From NCBI RefSeq assembly GCF_000420765.1, contig NZ_ATVO01000009.1, positions 62,001 through 126,000 on the forward strand: a stretch of DNA of 64,000 nucleotides. The letters run 5' to 3'. Positions 16,368 through 26,541 of this stretch are shown piece after piece. Within the stretch, counting starts at the first letter, position 1; each line of letters opens with the position of its first letter. This stretch comes from Sandarakinorhabdus limnophila DSM 17366 (GTDB lineage Bacteria; Pseudomonadota; Alphaproteobacteria; Sphingomonadales; Sphingomonadaceae). The position numbers and the translations under genes were made by a program. The notes beneath the pieces were generated by a model. The model was not told the DNA's origin. It saw nothing but the letters and a program-made list of their open reading frames with translations, and made no database searches.

Positions 16368-17708
16368 GTGCAACCCCGCAATCCCTTTGCCGGCCTTGGC
16401 GCCACATCGCTGCCGCGCCGTGAATTCGCCGTGGTCTTTGCCGCGTTGCTCACTGTGGCCGCTGGCAATACGGCGCTGCAAACCGTTTTGCCCGCCATCG
16501 CGCGTGTGATCCATCTGCCCGACATGCTGGTTGCGGTGATCTTCTCCTTCTCTGCCCTGCTGTGGACGGTCAGCGCGCCCTATTGGGCGCGGCAGAGCGA
16601 CATCCGCGGCCGGCGGCGGCTGATGCTGGTCGGCTCGCTGGGCTTCATGGTGTCGATGACCGGCTGCGGCATTGCCATCTATGCCGGGCTCAACGGCTGG
16701 CTGGCGCCGATCGCCACCTTCGCGCTGTTCGCCAGCCTGCGCAGCCTGTTCGGCATATTCGGATCGGCGGCCAATCCGGCGGCACAGGCCTATGTCGCCG
16801 GGCGTACCAACGAACAGGATCGCACCGCCGCGCTGTCCAGCCTGTCATCCGCGTTCGGGTTGGGCACCATCATCGGGCCAGCAGTGGCGCCATTGTTCAT
16901 CCTCGCCCCATTGGGGCTTTCGGGACCAATGTTCGCTTTTGCCGCCATTGCCGCCGTGGTGATGGCCGCAGTGGCACGAGTGCTGCCTGATGATGATCCG
17001 ACCCATCGGCCTGGCCAGGCCCAAATGGGCAGCGGCGCACCATCGTCGGAGCCCAATCTGGCCGGAGCCGCCACCGGCGCCAGCGTGAGCGCCGCCGCCG
17101 CCGGCCGGCCCAAGCGACTGAGTGTGAAAGACAGTCGAATTGCGCCCTTCATGATATTTGGCTTTGTGTCAGGCTCCATCCAAGCTGCCACTGGCCAGGC
17201 GCTGGGCTTTCTGGTGATCGACACGCTGGGCGGTGACGCGCTTGATTCACAGCGGTCGACCGCGCTGATCTTCATGGCCGGGGCGTTTTCAACCTTGCTG
17301 GCGCAGTGGGTGCTGATCCCGCAGCTGCGGCTCACCCCGCCGGCGCTGATGCGCTGGGGCACGTTGCTGGCTGCTGTCGGCACGGCAGGCATCGCCGTAT
17401 CGGGCAGCCTGTATGCGCTGGTGCTGGCCTTTGCGCTGATGAGCATGGGCTATGGCCTGGCGCGGCCGGGTTTCACGGCTGGGGCCAGTCTTGCCGTTTC
17501 CCGCGCAGAACAGGGCGGCGTTGCGGGCGCGGTAACCTCGGTCAACGGCAGCTGCTTCATCGTGGCGCCGGCGGTCGGCATCGGGCTCTATCAGATCGGC
17601 CCGTCGGTTACCTACTGGCTTGGAGCGGCGGCGCTGGTGGCGCTGGTGGTCTATGCTTTCACCCAGCCCGCCCTAGGCCGCGAACCCGGCGAATTTCACG
17701 AGGATTAA
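16368..17708 (+). CDS. MFS transporter (drug-efflux-like)
   Basis: About 446 residues with twelve predicted membrane spans. The MFS loop 2-3 motif appears as RQSDIRGRRRLMLVG, and the long central cytoplasmic loop is around residues 200-245 (Ala/Gly-rich). Spans include FAVVFAALLTVAAGNTAL and GPMFAFAAIAAVVMAAVARV. It resembles tetracycline/multidrug-type exporters, but the substrate is unknown. The start is uncertain. I use GTG 16368, just before the first hydrophobic segment. The frame is open back to about 16269, where it collides with the start of the divergent reductase. Its stop abuts that of the VOC gene. Confidence 0.78.
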   Translation: MQPRNPFAGLGATSLPRREFAVVFAALLTVAAGNTALQTVLPAIARVIHLPDMLVAVIFSFSALLWTVSAPYWARQSDIRGRRRLMLVGSLGFMVSMTGCGIAIYAGLNGWLAPIATFALFASLRSLFGIFGSAANPAAQAYVAGRTNEQDRTAALSSLSSAFGLGTIIGPAVAPLFILAPLGLSGPMFAFAAIAAVVMAAVARVLPDDDPTHRPGQAQMGSGAPSSEPNLAGAATGASVSAAAAGRPKRLSVKDSRIAPFMIFGFVSGSIQAATGQALGFLVIDTLGGDALDSQRSTALIFMAGAFSTLLAQWVLIPQLRLTPPALMRWGTLLAAVGTAGIAVSGSLYALVLAFALMSMGYGLARPGFTAGASLAVSRAEQGGVAGAVTSVNGSCFIVAPAVGIGLYQIGPSVTYWLGAAALVALVVYAFTQPALGREPGEFHED

Positions 17709-18125
17709 CTAGCGCGATTGCAACAGGGCGATCCGGTTGCCCTCACTGTCTTCGAACTCGGCCACCCAGCCATTGGAACCGATGTCCTTCTTTGCATAAA
17801 GGGTGCGGCCACCGACAGAATTGGCGCGGCTCAGCACGGCATCAACATCGGTTACGCGAAAATAAAGAATCGGTCCGGCCTTGCCCGGCACGTAAACGTC
17901 GCCCTTGACCAGCGCGCCTTCTGGGCCATCGGTGCCAGGAAACATCGCCATGTCGTAGCCATCAACCCGGTCCCGGATCAGCGGCTTGCCGAACACTGCT
18001 TCGTAAAAGCGCATCGCTCGGTCCAGATTACTGACCGGAATCTCGAACCACGCGATCAGCGAGGCATCAGTGGCAGCCACAGGAGCCGCCACCAACAGGG
18101 CCAGCGCAATGGCCAGCCACCTCAC
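17709..18125 (-). CDS. Exported VOC-superfamily (glyoxalase-like) protein
   Basis: A 138-residue single-domain vicinal oxygen chelate protein. The usual pattern is visible ([18 protein letters not shown], then [13 protein letters not shown], then [13 protein letters not shown]). Unusually, it begins with a clear signal peptide ([18 protein letters not shown]), which predicts a periplasmic location, whereas most VOC proteins are cytoplasmic. The start is GTG at 18125, overlapping the ftsH stop in a GTGA junction, so it should be translationally coupled to ftsH. No substrate can be assigned. Confidence 0.8.
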   Translation of the reverse strand: MRWLAIALALLVAAPVAATDASLIAWFEIPVSNLDRAMRFYEAVFGKPLIRDRVDGYDMAMFPGTDGPEGALVKGDVYVPGKAGPILYFRVTDVDAVLSRANSVGGRTLYAKKDIGSNGWVAEFEDSEGNRIALLQSR

Positions 18126-20068
18126 GCGCCAGCTGGTGCCTCACCCAGACCGGTGCCGCGACGGCCGGCCTTGGGAATGGCAGACGAGCCAGACGAAGGC
18201 CGCGCTACCGGGGTGGTGGTGGCGCTGCCGCGATCGACGGTGCCGCCGTCCATGACCTTCTTGATCTCGTCACCGGTCAGCGTCTCATACTCCAGCAGGG
18301 CGCCGGCGATGGCGTGCAGCTGGTCAATATTGTCGGTCAGCACCTGCTTGGCACGATCATAGCCGGTTGTGACGATGGCGCGCACTTCGCTATCGATCAT
18401 CTGCGCGGTTTCTTCCGACATGTTCTGCGCCTTGGTCACGCTGTGGCCGAGGAACACTTCTTCCTGGTTCTCGACATATTTCAGCGGGCCCAACTTATCG
18501 GACATGCCCCACTGAGTCGCCATCGAGCGCGCCAGATCGGTGGCATAGCTGATGTCCGACGAGGCGCCGGAGCTGACCTTGTCATAGCCGAAGATCACTT
18601 CTTCCGCGACACGGCCACCCATAGCCACAGCCAGGTTGGCGTACATCTTGTCCCGGTGATAGCTGTATTGGTCACGTTCCGGCAGGCGCATCACCATGCC
18701 GAGCGCGCGGCCGCGCGGGATGATGGTGGCCTTGTGAATTGGGTCAGACGCCTGCTCGTGCAGCGAGACGAGCGCGTGGCCAGCCTCGTGATAGGCGGTC
18801 ATCTTCTTCTCGTCTTCGGTCATCGCCATGGTCTTGCGTTCGGTGCCCATGAGCACCTTGTCCTTGGCGTCTTCGAACTCGCGCATGGACACCAGCCGCT
18901 TGCCGCGGCGGGCAGCCAAAAGCGCGGCTTCGTTGACGAGGTTGGCAAGATCGGCCCCGGCAAAACCCGGGGTGCCGCGGGCGATAGTGCGGGCGTTGAC
19001 GTCAGGCGCCAGCGGCACCTTCTTCATGTGGACGGCCAAAATCTTCTCGCGCCCATCGATATCGGGGCGACCGACCACGACCTGGCGGTCGAAACGGCCG
19101 GGGCGGAGCAGGGCGGGATCGAGCACGTCGGGCCGGTTGGTGGCAGCGATGATGATGATGCCTTCATTGGCATCGAAACCGTCCATCTCCACCAGCAGCT
19201 GGTTCAGCGTCTGCTCGCGTTCGTCGTTGCCACCTCCCAGACCAGCGCCGCGGCTGCGGCCCACGGCGTCGATTTCATCGATAAAGATGATGCACGGGGC
19301 CGACTTCTTGCCCTGTTCGAACATGTCGCGGACACGGCTGGCGCCGACACCGACGAACATTTCAACGAAATCGGAGCCGGAGATGGAGAAGAACGGCACA
19401 TTGGCTTCGCCGGCAATGGCGCGGGCGAGCAGCGTCTTGCCGGTGCCGGGCGGGCCAACGAGCAACGCGCCCTTCGGAATCTTGCCACCCAGTCGGCTGA
19501 AACGGCCCGGATCCTTCAGGAAGTCGACGATTTCCTGCAGTTCCTCGCGGGCTTCGTCGATGCCGGCCACGTCGTCAAAGGTCACGCGGCCTTCCTTCTG
19601 CACCAGCAGCTTGGCGCGGGATTTGCCGAAACCCATGGCGCCACGGCCAGCACCATTCTGCATCTGGCGCATGACGAAGATCCAGATGCCAATCATCAGG
19701 ATGAAGGGCAGCATGTTGAAGAACAGCTGCGCGATCACCGAACGGCTTTCTTCCGGGCGGGCATCAAACCGCACGCCCTTGGTGCGCAGACGCTCGATCA
19801 ACTGGGTGTCGCCGGGGTTGAAGGTGCGGAACTCCTCGTCACCGCTGGTGCGGCCGATGATTTCCTCGCCGCGGATCTCCACCGATTTCACAGCGCCATC
19901 ATCCACGCGCGCCAGGAAATCCGAATAGGCCAGCGTATCACCGCTGCGCGAAGAGCCGGTGCCCTGCATCACGTTCACTGCCACGGCGAGGCCTAGCAGG
20001 ATGACGATCCACAACCCCAGATTCTTCATCCAGGGGTTGGGCGGACGCTTGTTGGGGCCTTCGGACAT
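18122..20068 (-). CDS. ftsH: ATP-dependent zinc metalloprotease FtsH
   Basis: A 648-residue membrane-bound AAA+ protease that removes damaged or short-lived membrane and cytosolic proteins. Two N-terminal spans ([16 protein letters not shown] and [14 protein letters not shown]) flank a periplasmic domain. Walker A GPPGTGKT is at 205-212, Walker B at [11 protein letters not shown], and the zinc motif HEAGH at 427-431. The C-terminal tail is Ser/Gly/Ala-rich. AGGAA lies seven bases before the ATG. A candidate promoter with TTGGGT and TAGTAT lies in the 107-base gap after tilS, but it is weak. Upstream genes are tilS and cpoB, as in many proteobacteria. Confidence 0.96.
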   Translation of the reverse strand: MSEGPNKRPPNPWMKNLGLWIVILLGLAVAVNVMQGTGSSRSGDTLAYSDFLARVDDGAVKSVEIRGEEIIGRTSGDEEFRTFNPGDTQLIERLRTKGVRFDARPEESRSVIAQLFFNMLPFILMIGIWIFVMRQMQNGAGRGAMGFGKSRAKLLVQKEGRVTFDDVAGIDEAREELQEIVDFLKDPGRFSRLGGKIPKGALLVGPPGTGKTLLARAIAGEANVPFFSISGSDFVEMFVGVGASRVRDMFEQGKKSAPCIIFIDEIDAVGRSRGAGLGGGNDEREQTLNQLLVEMDGFDANEGIIIIAATNRPDVLDPALLRPGRFDRQVVVGRPDIDGREKILAVHMKKVPLAPDVNARTIARGTPGFAGADLANLVNEAALLAARRGKRLVSMREFEDAKDKVLMGTERKTMAMTEDEKKMTAYHEAGHALVSLHEQASDPIHKATIIPRGRALGMVMRLPERDQYSYHRDKMYANLAVAMGGRVAEEVIFGYDKVSSGASSDISYATDLARSMATQWGMSDKLGPLKYVENQEEVFLGHSVTKAQNMSEETAQMIDSEVRAIVTTGYDRAKQVLTDNIDQLHAIAGALLEYETLTGDEIKKVMDGGTVDRGSATTTPVARPSSGSSAIPKAGRRGTGLGEAPAGA

Positions 20069-20175
20069 GGACAGTTCCTGATCAGATACACACGGCGATA
20101 CTAGCGATCACACGCACAACCCAAGATAAGGTGGAATGGTGGGGTTGCAATCCGCCTGTGCTGTTCTGCCCCGTT

Positions 20176-21162
20176 TCAGGCGGCGTTTTGTGGCTTTTTG
20201 CCGCCCGTCTGTGGCGGCGGGGTGACGGAAAGTTGCCAGATTGTGCCGGGACGCGCGACGATGCCGGCCAGCGTGCCGGTTGCTCCGGCCCCGAGTCGCG
20301 CGGCCAGCCGGGCGATCTCGCTGCCCCGCGCCGGCCGCCCGGCCAGCGTTTCCACCGCGCTTGCCAGCAGCCGTTGCACCAGCGCTGCCGGCAATCCGCC
20401 GGCATCAACCAGCAACCGGCCATCGGCTTCCTGAACCCGCCCGGCCCAGGCCAGATCGGCGGCCCAGGCAAGTGCTTCAGCGTCGGCAGCCAGGTGCGCC
20501 GCACTGGCCGCCAGGGCCGTCACATCCAGCGCCGGCGTGGCCGCCAGAAAGGCCCGCATGGCCGTGCGATCATGGCGGGGATCGCGGTTGGTGGGATCAT
20601 CCACTTGCTGCCAAGCATCAGCCGCGGCAAGCGCCGCCAGATCGGCCTTGCGGACCGCCAGCAGAGGCCGCACCAGCATCACGCCGGGCTGCAATCGCCG
20701 GGCCGGTCGGATCGCGGCCAGACCATAACTGCCGCTGGCGCGGTTCAGGCGCATCAGCAGCGTTTCGGCCTGGTCGTCGGCGTGATGGGCGGTGAGCAGC
20801 AGGCCGTAGCCGTGGGCGGCGCACCAATCGCCCATAAGGGCATAGCGGGCGGCGCGGGCGCGGGCCTGGATATTGCTGGTGAAATCCCCGCCTTCACGCA
20901 CCAGCGTCACATGCGGCAAGCCGCGGGCGGCGCACTGAGCGGCAACGCTGGCGGCTTCTGCGGCCGCCTCGGACCGCAGGCGGTGATCAACGGTGAGCGC
21001 CGTCACCCGGCCGGGAAAGGCCGCAGCGGCCAACGACAGCAGCGCCAGGCTGTCAGGCCCGCCCGAAGTCGCCACGGCAATGCGTTCATCGGCGGCCACC
21101 GGGCGGCCCAGCGCCGCCGCAATCAGTGCGGCCAGATCAGGCCGCACGTTTGGCCCGCTCAC
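20176..21162 (-). CDS. tilS: tRNA(Ile)-lysidine synthetase TilS
   Basis: About 328 residues. TilS attaches lysine to C34 of the CAU anticodon of a minor tRNA-Ile, changing its reading from AUG to AUA. The PP-loop motif SGGPDS lies at residues 33-38, with the family segments HHADDQAETLLMRL and DDPTNRD further on. I place the start at GTG 21162, which overlaps the cpoB stop in a GTGA junction like the ftsH/VOC one. GTG 21171 is the alternative. The protein is shorter than E. coli TilS and lacks its full C-terminal domain, as is common in alphaproteobacteria. Confidence 0.92.
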   Translation of the reverse strand: MSGPNVRPDLAALIAAALGRPVAADERIAVATSGGPDSLALLSLAAAAFPGRVTALTVDHRLRSEAAAEAASVAAQCAARGLPHVTLVREGGDFTSNIQARARAARYALMGDWCAAHGYGLLLTAHHADDQAETLLMRLNRASGSYGLAAIRPARRLQPGVMLVRPLLAVRKADLAALAAADAWQQVDDPTNRDPRHDRTAMRAFLAATPALDVTALAASAAHLAADAEALAWAADLAWAGRVQEADGRLLVDAGGLPAALVQRLLASAVETLAGRPARGSEIARLAARLGAGATGTLAGIVARPGTIWQLSVTPPPQTGGKKPQNAA

Positions 21163-22088
21163 GCAGTGCACTTGGCTTTCGTGCGCTGGCGCCCGGCGTC
21201 GGCCTTCTGCGTATCGGTCAACTTGGCTCCATAGACCGATTCAAGCTCGCCCAGCACCTGGCAGGCGTCCTTGGGCTTGGTCATCGCGTTCAGGGCGCCA
21301 GCCAGCGCGATCAGCGCATCGGGGGCCGGCGTCGAACGCGGGGCGGACTGATAGACATCAAGGAACGCCTTGGCCGCCTGCGGATACTGGGTGCGCGCGG
21401 CAAAGCTGCGGCCCAGCCAGTATTTGGCCTGCGGCACGTGGATAGATTTCGGCCAATCGGCGATGAACTGGCTCATCGCCGATTCAACGCCCGGCCAATC
21501 GCGTGCTGTCACCTTGGGATAGGCGGCGGTCCAGGCCGCCGTGTCAGTGGCGGGCTTGGCGGCGGGTACAGCCGGCTTGGCGGGCGCCGGTGCGGGCGTT
21601 GCAGCTGAGGGGGCGGGCAGCTTGCCTGGCACCGCGGCGGGATCGGCGGCGGGGGCCGGCGGCGCACCACCAGGATTCTCCAGCGCGTTCAGCCGGAACT
21701 CGGCATCGCCCTTCAATCGGCGCTGGCCGTCTTCCAATTGGCGCAATTTATATTCCATCGCCTCAATCTGGCCGGTCATCGTTTTCAACTGGCCTTCCAG
21801 CGCGTCCACCCGGCCGGTCAGATCGGCAATCGGCGTGGTGGCGGGCGGCGTTTCCGGCGCAGGTGCGGGCGTTGCAGCCTGAGCGGGGATTTCCGGTTCG
21901 AAGAATCGCGCGTTGCCGCCGGGAAAAACCTTGCGCTGCACCGCGCGCATTTCCGATTCGAGCGTACCCACCCGGCGATCGAGCTTGCCAACATCCACCG
22001 CCTGTGCCGCGAGAGGGGCGGGCAGCAGCACGGCGGCAGCAAGCAGAACAGGCACGAAACGGCTCACAAACAGGCTCCCGAAACTCAA
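21159..22088 (-). CDS. cpoB: CpoB/YbgF, Tol-Pal-associated periplasmic protein
   Basis: A 309-residue exported protein. The signal peptide is VPVLLAAAVLLPAPLAAQA. An N-terminal coiled coil includes LDRRVGTLESEMRAVQRKV and LTGRVDALEGQLKTMTGQIE. An Ala/Pro-rich linker leads to a C-terminal TPR region (about 185-305, with WLGRSFAARTQYPQAAKAF). CpoB links the Tol-Pal system to peptidoglycan synthesis during constriction. The usual tol-pal genes are not upstream. A RodZ-like gene is there instead, with an ATGA overlap. Confidence 0.88.
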   Translation of the reverse strand: MSFGSLFVSRFVPVLLAAAVLLPAPLAAQAVDVGKLDRRVGTLESEMRAVQRKVFPGGNARFFEPEIPAQAATPAPAPETPPATTPIADLTGRVDALEGQLKTMTGQIEAMEYKLRQLEDGQRRLKGDAEFRLNALENPGGAPPAPAADPAAVPGKLPAPSAATPAPAPAKPAVPAAKPATDTAAWTAAYPKVTARDWPGVESAMSQFIADWPKSIHVPQAKYWLGRSFAARTQYPQAAKAFLDVYQSAPRSTPAPDALIALAGALNAMTKPKDACQVLGELESVYGAKLTDTQKADAGRQRTKAKCTA

Positions 22089-22996
22089 CGTGGCGCCGGT
22101 TGTGGCGCAGCCTGACTTGCCGAACCCTGAACAGGCGCAGCGGCAGCAGCGGACCCGGCAAAGCGTTCCGCCAGGGCCGGCGCGGTCAGCACCACGCCAT
22201 CAACGGTTTCGACCGACCCGCCCAGCGGTGGCAGCTTGACGCCAGCCACGCTCACCTCGATCTCGCCGGCGCGACCCGCGCGCAGGACGAGGGGACCATT
22301 GTCCTCCGGCACCTTGTAGATGCTGCCGGCAACCATCAGGCCCTGAAATGCCTTGCGGCCGGTGATGCGGCTGTAGATTTTCACCCACACGTCCGTTCGC
22401 GCGGTCAACGTCACCGGGCCACTGGTTGGGATGATGGCGGGCGCCGCAGCTGCGGCACTGGCGCCCGGCGCAGCAGCAGCCGGGGCGGGCGCCGGAGCGG
22501 AGGCTGCTGCAGTGGCCGTGTCTATCGCCGCCGGGGCCGGGGCTGCCACTTGCGGAGCGCTTGGCACCGGATCGAGCACGCCGCTGCCATAAAGGCCGAG
22601 ACCGCCGATCACGAGCACCAGCACAGCCAACCCGGCCAAGGCCAGACCCTGCGACGGCAATCGGAATTCATCCAGCGGTTCCAGGCTGGGCGCGTATGGC
22701 ACATGCGGGGTCAGTCGGGTTTCGGCGCGGAATTGGGCGCCGACGCTTTCCGGATTGAGCCCGACGCTGCGCGCAAAGGTCTTCACGAAGCCCAGCGCGT
22801 AAGGCAGCGCCGGCAGCGCTTCATGATCATCGGCTTCGATGGCCATCAGGTGGCGCAAGGGCACGCGGGTTTCGCGGGCCAGATCGGCCAGTTCGCGGCC
22901 AGCGGCAGCGCGAGCTTCCGCCAGCAGGGCACCAACCGTCAGGCCCCGATAGGCACCTTGCGGATATCCAGCATTTCCCTGTTCGTCTTCGACCAT
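22085..22996 (-). CDS. RodZ-like HTH membrane protein (helix-turn-helix plus DUF4115)
   Basis: About 303 residues. An N-terminal Xre-type HTH (about 20-80: LLAEARAAAGRELADLARET, then LPALPYALGFVKTFARSVGL) precedes one membrane span (GLALAGLAVLVLVIGGLGLYG). An Ala/Pro-rich linker and a C-terminal DUF4115 domain (VTLTARTDVWVKIYS) follow. This is the RodZ arrangement, a cytoskeleton-membrane linker acting with MreB, though many sphingomonad copies are annotated only as HTH proteins. I use ATG 22996. An in-frame TTG at 23011 is less likely. The last bases overlap cpoB. Confidence 0.82.
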   Translation of the reverse strand: MVEDEQGNAGYPQGAYRGLTVGALLAEARAAAGRELADLARETRVPLRHLMAIEADDHEALPALPYALGFVKTFARSVGLNPESVGAQFRAETRLTPHVPYAPSLEPLDEFRLPSQGLALAGLAVLVLVIGGLGLYGSGVLDPVPSAPQVAAPAPAAIDTATAAASAPAPAPAAAAPGASAAAAAPAIIPTSGPVTLTARTDVWVKIYSRITGRKAFQGLMVAGSIYKVPEDNGPLVLRAGRAGEIEVSVAGVKLPPLGGSVETVDGVVLTAPALAERFAGSAAAAAPVQGSASQAAPQPAPR

Positions 22997-23217
22997 CCGG
23001 GCGAGCCCCAAGCTTTGACACGGACATGGCCATTGTCATCGTCTGGAGTCAATCATTTGCAGGCGGATTCGCCGGTTATTGCGGCAGTGCAGCACCCCCG
23101 GGAGACCCTTGACTTGCCCTTGCGGCGGGCTTGCCCTATGGGCGCAGCCGATATGGCCGGCGCAATGCTGGCGATTTTGCCCGCCCAGCCCCTGCCCATC
23201 TGATCCGGAAGTACCGC

Positions 23218-25053
23218 ATGTCCACCCGCAACATCGCGATCATCGCGCACGTCGACCATGGCAAGACCACCTTGGTCGACCAGCTGTTCCGCCAGTCCGG
23301 CACTTTCCGCGACAACCAGCGCGTGGCCGAACGCGCCATGGATTCCAATGACCTGGAAAAGGAACGCGGGATCACCATCCTGGCCAAGTGCACCAGCATC
23401 GAGTGGGCAGACGCTGACAACAATCCCTACCACATCAACATTGTCGACACCCCCGGACACGCCGATTTCGGCGGCGAGGTTGAGCGCATCCTGTCGATGG
23501 TCGATGGCGTGATTCTGCTGGTCGATGCCGCCGAAGGCCCGATGCCGCAAACCAAGTTCGTGTGCGGCAAGGCGCTGGCGCTGGGCCTGCGACCGATTGT
23601 CGTCGTCAACAAGATCGACCGTCCGGATGCGCGCGCCAGCGAAGTGCTGGATGAAGTGTTCGATCTGTTCGTGACGCTGGAAGCCAACGACGACCAGCTC
23701 GATTTCCCCGTCCTTTATGCCTCCGGCCGCGGCGGTTATGCCGGGCCGACCGACGACGTGCGTTCTGGCGACCTGAAGCCGCTGTTCCAGAAGATCGTCG
23801 ATCATGTACCGTCGCCCAGCGGCGATCCGGAAGCCCCGTTCCGCATGCTGGTTTCGCTGCTGGACCGAGACAATTTCCTGGGCCGCATCCTGACCGGCCG
23901 CATCATGTCGGGCACGCTGAAGGTCAACAGCCCGATCCATGCCTTGAACCCTGACAGCACGGTGGCCGAGATCGGCCGCGCCTCGAAAATCTTTGCCTTC
24001 CGTGGCCTCGAACGGGTTGCCGTCGATCAAGCCGTTGCCGGCGACATCATCGCGCTGGCCGGCCTGACCAAGGCCACCGTGGCCGATACCATCGCCGAGC
24101 AGAGCGTGAGCGAAGCCTTGGCCGCCCAGCCGATCGATCCGCCGACCCTGTCGATGACCTTCAGCGTTAACGACAGCCCCTATGCCGGCAAGGACGGCAG
24201 CAAGGTGACGAGCCGCATGATCGCTGATCGCCTGGCCCGCGAAGCCGAAGGCAATGTGGCGATCCGCATCACCGAACTGCCGTCGAAGGACGCATTCGAA
24301 GTGGCCGGCCGCGGCGAATTGCAACTGGGTGTGCTGATCGAAACCATGCGCCGCGAAGGTTTCGAACTGTCGATTTCGCGCCCGCGGGTGATCTTCGGCA
24401 CCGACGAAGCTGGCAAGCGCACCGAACCCTATGAAACTGTCGTGATCGACGTGGACGAGGCCTATTCCGGCACGGTTGTCGAGAAGATGGCGATGCGCAA
24501 GTCCGAGATGACCGACATGCGCCCCAGCGGCGGCGGCAAGACCCGCCTGACCTTCTCGGCCCCGTCGCGCGGCCTGATCGGCTATCACGGAGAATTCCTG
24601 TCGGACACGCGCGGCACCGGCATCATGAACCGACTGTTCGAGAAATATGGCCCGCACAAGGGCACGATCTCGGGCCGCGCCAATGGCGTGCTGATCTCCA
24701 CCGAAAGCGGTGAAGCCGTGACCTATGCGCTGGGTTATCTGCAGCCGCGCGGCATATTGATGATCGGCCCTGGCGAATCGGTTTACCAAGGCATGGTGAT
24801 CGGTGAGAACGCCCGCGAGGAAGACCTTGAGGTCAACCCGTTGAAGTCAAAGGCGCTCACCAACTTCCGTGCCAGCGGCAAGGATGATGCCATCCAGTTG
24901 AGCCCGCCCAAGAAGCTGACGCTGGAACAGGCCATCGCCTATATCGACGAGGATGAGCTGGTGGAGGTGACACCAAATCACATCCGCCTGCGCAAGATCC
25001 ACCTCGATCCGAACGAGCGCAAGCGCGCCAGCCGAGCGCGTTCGGCGGGCTGA
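23218..25053 (+). CDS. typA: Ribosome-associated GTPase TypA/BipA
   Basis: A 611-residue translational GTPase. The start [20 protein letters not shown] contains the P-loop. [12 protein letters not shown] (G3) and [10 protein letters not shown] (G4) follow. EF-G-like domains and the TypA-specific C-terminal domain ([16 protein letters not shown]) complete it. It acts in ribosome assembly and stress or cold adaptation. The ATG at 23218 has GGAAG upstream, and the family begins there. A longer frame back to 23131 is not supported. Confidence 0.95.
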   Translation: MSTRNIAIIAHVDHGKTTLVDQLFRQSGTFRDNQRVAERAMDSNDLEKERGITILAKCTSIEWADADNNPYHINIVDTPGHADFGGEVERILSMVDGVILLVDAAEGPMPQTKFVCGKALALGLRPIVVVNKIDRPDARASEVLDEVFDLFVTLEANDDQLDFPVLYASGRGGYAGPTDDVRSGDLKPLFQKIVDHVPSPSGDPEAPFRMLVSLLDRDNFLGRILTGRIMSGTLKVNSPIHALNPDSTVAEIGRASKIFAFRGLERVAVDQAVAGDIIALAGLTKATVADTIAEQSVSEALAAQPIDPPTLSMTFSVNDSPYAGKDGSKVTSRMIADRLAREAEGNVAIRITELPSKDAFEVAGRGELQLGVLIETMRREGFELSISRPRVIFGTDEAGKRTEPYETVVIDVDEAYSGTVVEKMAMRKSEMTDMRPSGGGKTRLTFSAPSRGLIGYHGEFLSDTRGTGIMNRLFEKYGPHKGTISGRANGVLISTESGEAVTYALGYLQPRGILMIGPGESVYQGMVIGENAREEDLEVNPLKSKALTNFRASGKDDAIQLSPPKKLTLEQAIAYIDEDELVEVTPNHIRLRKIHLDPNERKRASRARSAG

Positions 25054-25075
25054 CAGCCTATCCATTGGGAAAGAG

Positions 25076-25103
25076 TCGCAGCGGCGAGCAGTCGCTGCTG
25101 CGA
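25076..25103 (+). terminator. Possible Rho-type or weak hairpin terminator after typA
   Basis: Arms TCGCAGCGGCGA (25076-25087) and TCGCTGCTGCGA (25092-25103) pair over twelve positions with one G-U wobble and a four-base loop. It lies 23 bases after the typA stop. No T-run follows, so intrinsic termination is doubtful. Confidence 0.4.
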
Positions 25104-25224
25104 CAATGCAACGATTGTCTGGGGTCGCTGCAGCGCCTACCGGAGCCATCCCATTGTCCCCATCGGCCGCAGCGGGCCAGGCTGACACCGAGTTGGCACA
25201 GTCCTCGAGCTGGAGTTTTCCGCC

Positions 25225-25854
25225 ATGAACGGTTCGATTTACGACGACGACAGCCCAATGGACGCGCCGGCGCCCGCCGATTTCGTCACCATCCCGCAGG
25301 CCGAAGCCGAAGATGCCATCCGCACGTTGATTCGCTGGACAGGTGATGATCCGTCCCGCGAAGGTCTGCTCGACACGCCCAAGCGCGTCGCCAAGGCGTG
25401 GCGCGAGTATACCAAGGGTTATGCCGAAGATCCCGGCCTGCACCTGTCGCGCACCTTTGCCGAAGTGGGCGGCTATGATGAGATAGTGATCCTACGCGAC
25501 ATCCCGTTCCAGTCGCATTGCGAGCATCATATGGCGCCGATCATCGGCAAGGGACACATCGCCTATCTGCCGCGCAGCCGCGTGGTGGGCATTTCCAAGC
25601 TGGCGCGCGTGCTGCACGGCTTTGCCCGGCGCCTGCAGGTGCAGGAACGGCTCACCGCCGAAGTGGCTGATTGCATCCAGCAGCATCTTGATCCCGTTGG
25701 CGTTGCCGTGGTGATCGAAGCGACTCACGCCTGCATGTCCGCCCGTGGGGTGATGACGCCGGGCGTTGTGATGACCACCAGCCGCATGATGGGCACGTTC
25801 CGCAACGAACACAGCAGCCGCAGCGAAGTGTTGCGCCTGATGGGGAAGGGCTGA
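25225..25854 (+). CDS. folE: GTP cyclohydrolase I (type IA)
   Basis: A 209-residue enzyme converting GTP to dihydroneopterin triphosphate, the first step of tetrahydrofolate synthesis. The zinc ligands are present as C99 and H102 in SHCEHHM and C170 in THACMSARG. The signature GLLDTPKRVAKAW lies near residue 50. The length is typical of the bacterial enzyme. GGAG stands nine bases before the ATG. The short acidic N-terminal extension (YDDDSPMDAPAP) is not part of the fold. Confidence 0.95.
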   Translation: MNGSIYDDDSPMDAPAPADFVTIPQAEAEDAIRTLIRWTGDDPSREGLLDTPKRVAKAWREYTKGYAEDPGLHLSRTFAEVGGYDEIVILRDIPFQSHCEHHMAPIIGKGHIAYLPRSRVVGISKLARVLHGFARRLQVQERLTAEVADCIQQHLDPVGVAVVIEATHACMSARGVMTPGVVMTTSRMMGTFRNEHSSRSEVLRLMGKG

Positions 25855-25913
25855 ACTGGCGTAGGGGTTGGCCGCGCCTTGAGGATTCGGCCTGACAAGG
25901 CCAAGCTGGGACG

Positions 25914-26468
25914 ATGATCACAACCCCCGTCTTGCTGCTCCTGCTCGCTGCCCAGACGGCGCCGCCGCCACCATCGCCGCCATCCAACAGCGGGACCGAG
26001 CAGGTGATCGGGCCGGACAAGGGCGGCGTGGATGATGCGCTGGGCCGCGCCGCCACCCGCCCTTTGCGCGACCTGAACGTGATGAAGCCCAAGATTGCGC
26101 CGGGGCTGGCAGTGATCATGGCCAATCCCTATGCGGTGAACTCCCTGCGCACGTGCCGGCAGCTGAATGCCGAAGTGAACCGCATGGCAGGGCTGGTTGG
26201 CCCCGACGTCGACGATCCGGCGCTGGTTGGCAAAAAGGGCCGCAGCCCGGCCGAGCAGTTGTTCGATAACGCCGAGGGCATCACCGGCAGCCTGGTCCCC
26301 GGCCAGGGCATCATCCGGCAGATCACTGGCGCCAACAAGGCCGCACGCCAGGCCGCCGCTGCCCGGCTCGCCGGTCAGATCAGGCGCAGCTACATCAAGG
26401 GCATCATGAAGGCGCGCGGCTGCAGGCTGGTACCGGCGCCGCCCGAGAAGCCTGCTCCCAAGAAGTAA
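25914..26468 (+). CDS. Exported hypothetical protein
   Basis: A 184-residue protein I do not recognise. It starts with a hydrophobic signal-like segment (MITTPVLLLLLAAQTA) and a Pro/Ser-rich stretch. A predicted helical region follows, containing CRQLNAEVNRMAGLVGPDVDD, a central GQGIIRQITGANKAARQAAAARL and a final KGIMKARGC. Two cysteines (in RTCRQL and ARGCRL) could form a disulfide. It has the composition of a native gene and appears to be a lineage-specific periplasmic protein. It starts 59 bases after folE. The ribosome site is weak. Confidence 0.65.
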   Translation: MITTPVLLLLLAAQTAPPPPSPPSNSGTEQVIGPDKGGVDDALGRAATRPLRDLNVMKPKIAPGLAVIMANPYAVNSLRTCRQLNAEVNRMAGLVGPDVDDPALVGKKGRSPAEQLFDNAEGITGSLVPGQGIIRQITGANKAARQAAAARLAGQIRRSYIKGIMKARGCRLVPAPPEKPAPKK

Positions 26469-26541
26469 CCACCCGCCGATTTGCCCGAATCTGCCGCGGC
26501 CTGTATGGCGAGCGGCCTCTTTCACCTTGGAATGACCCGCA

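Noticed and set aside
18314-19996. A 560-codon open frame antisense to ftsH
   Set aside because: ftsH on the other strand has full family motifs. Long antisense frames are expected in GC-rich coding DNA, and the translation is His/Gly/Arg-rich with no domain.
21503-23203. A 566-codon open frame antisense to cpoB and the RodZ-like gene
   Set aside because: It is Arg/Pro/Ala-rich and spans two real genes whose signal peptides, HTH and TPR motifs are clear.
23053-24789. A 578-codon open frame antisense to typA
   Set aside because: It is a shadow of the TypA reading frame, with no ribosome site and no family resemblance.
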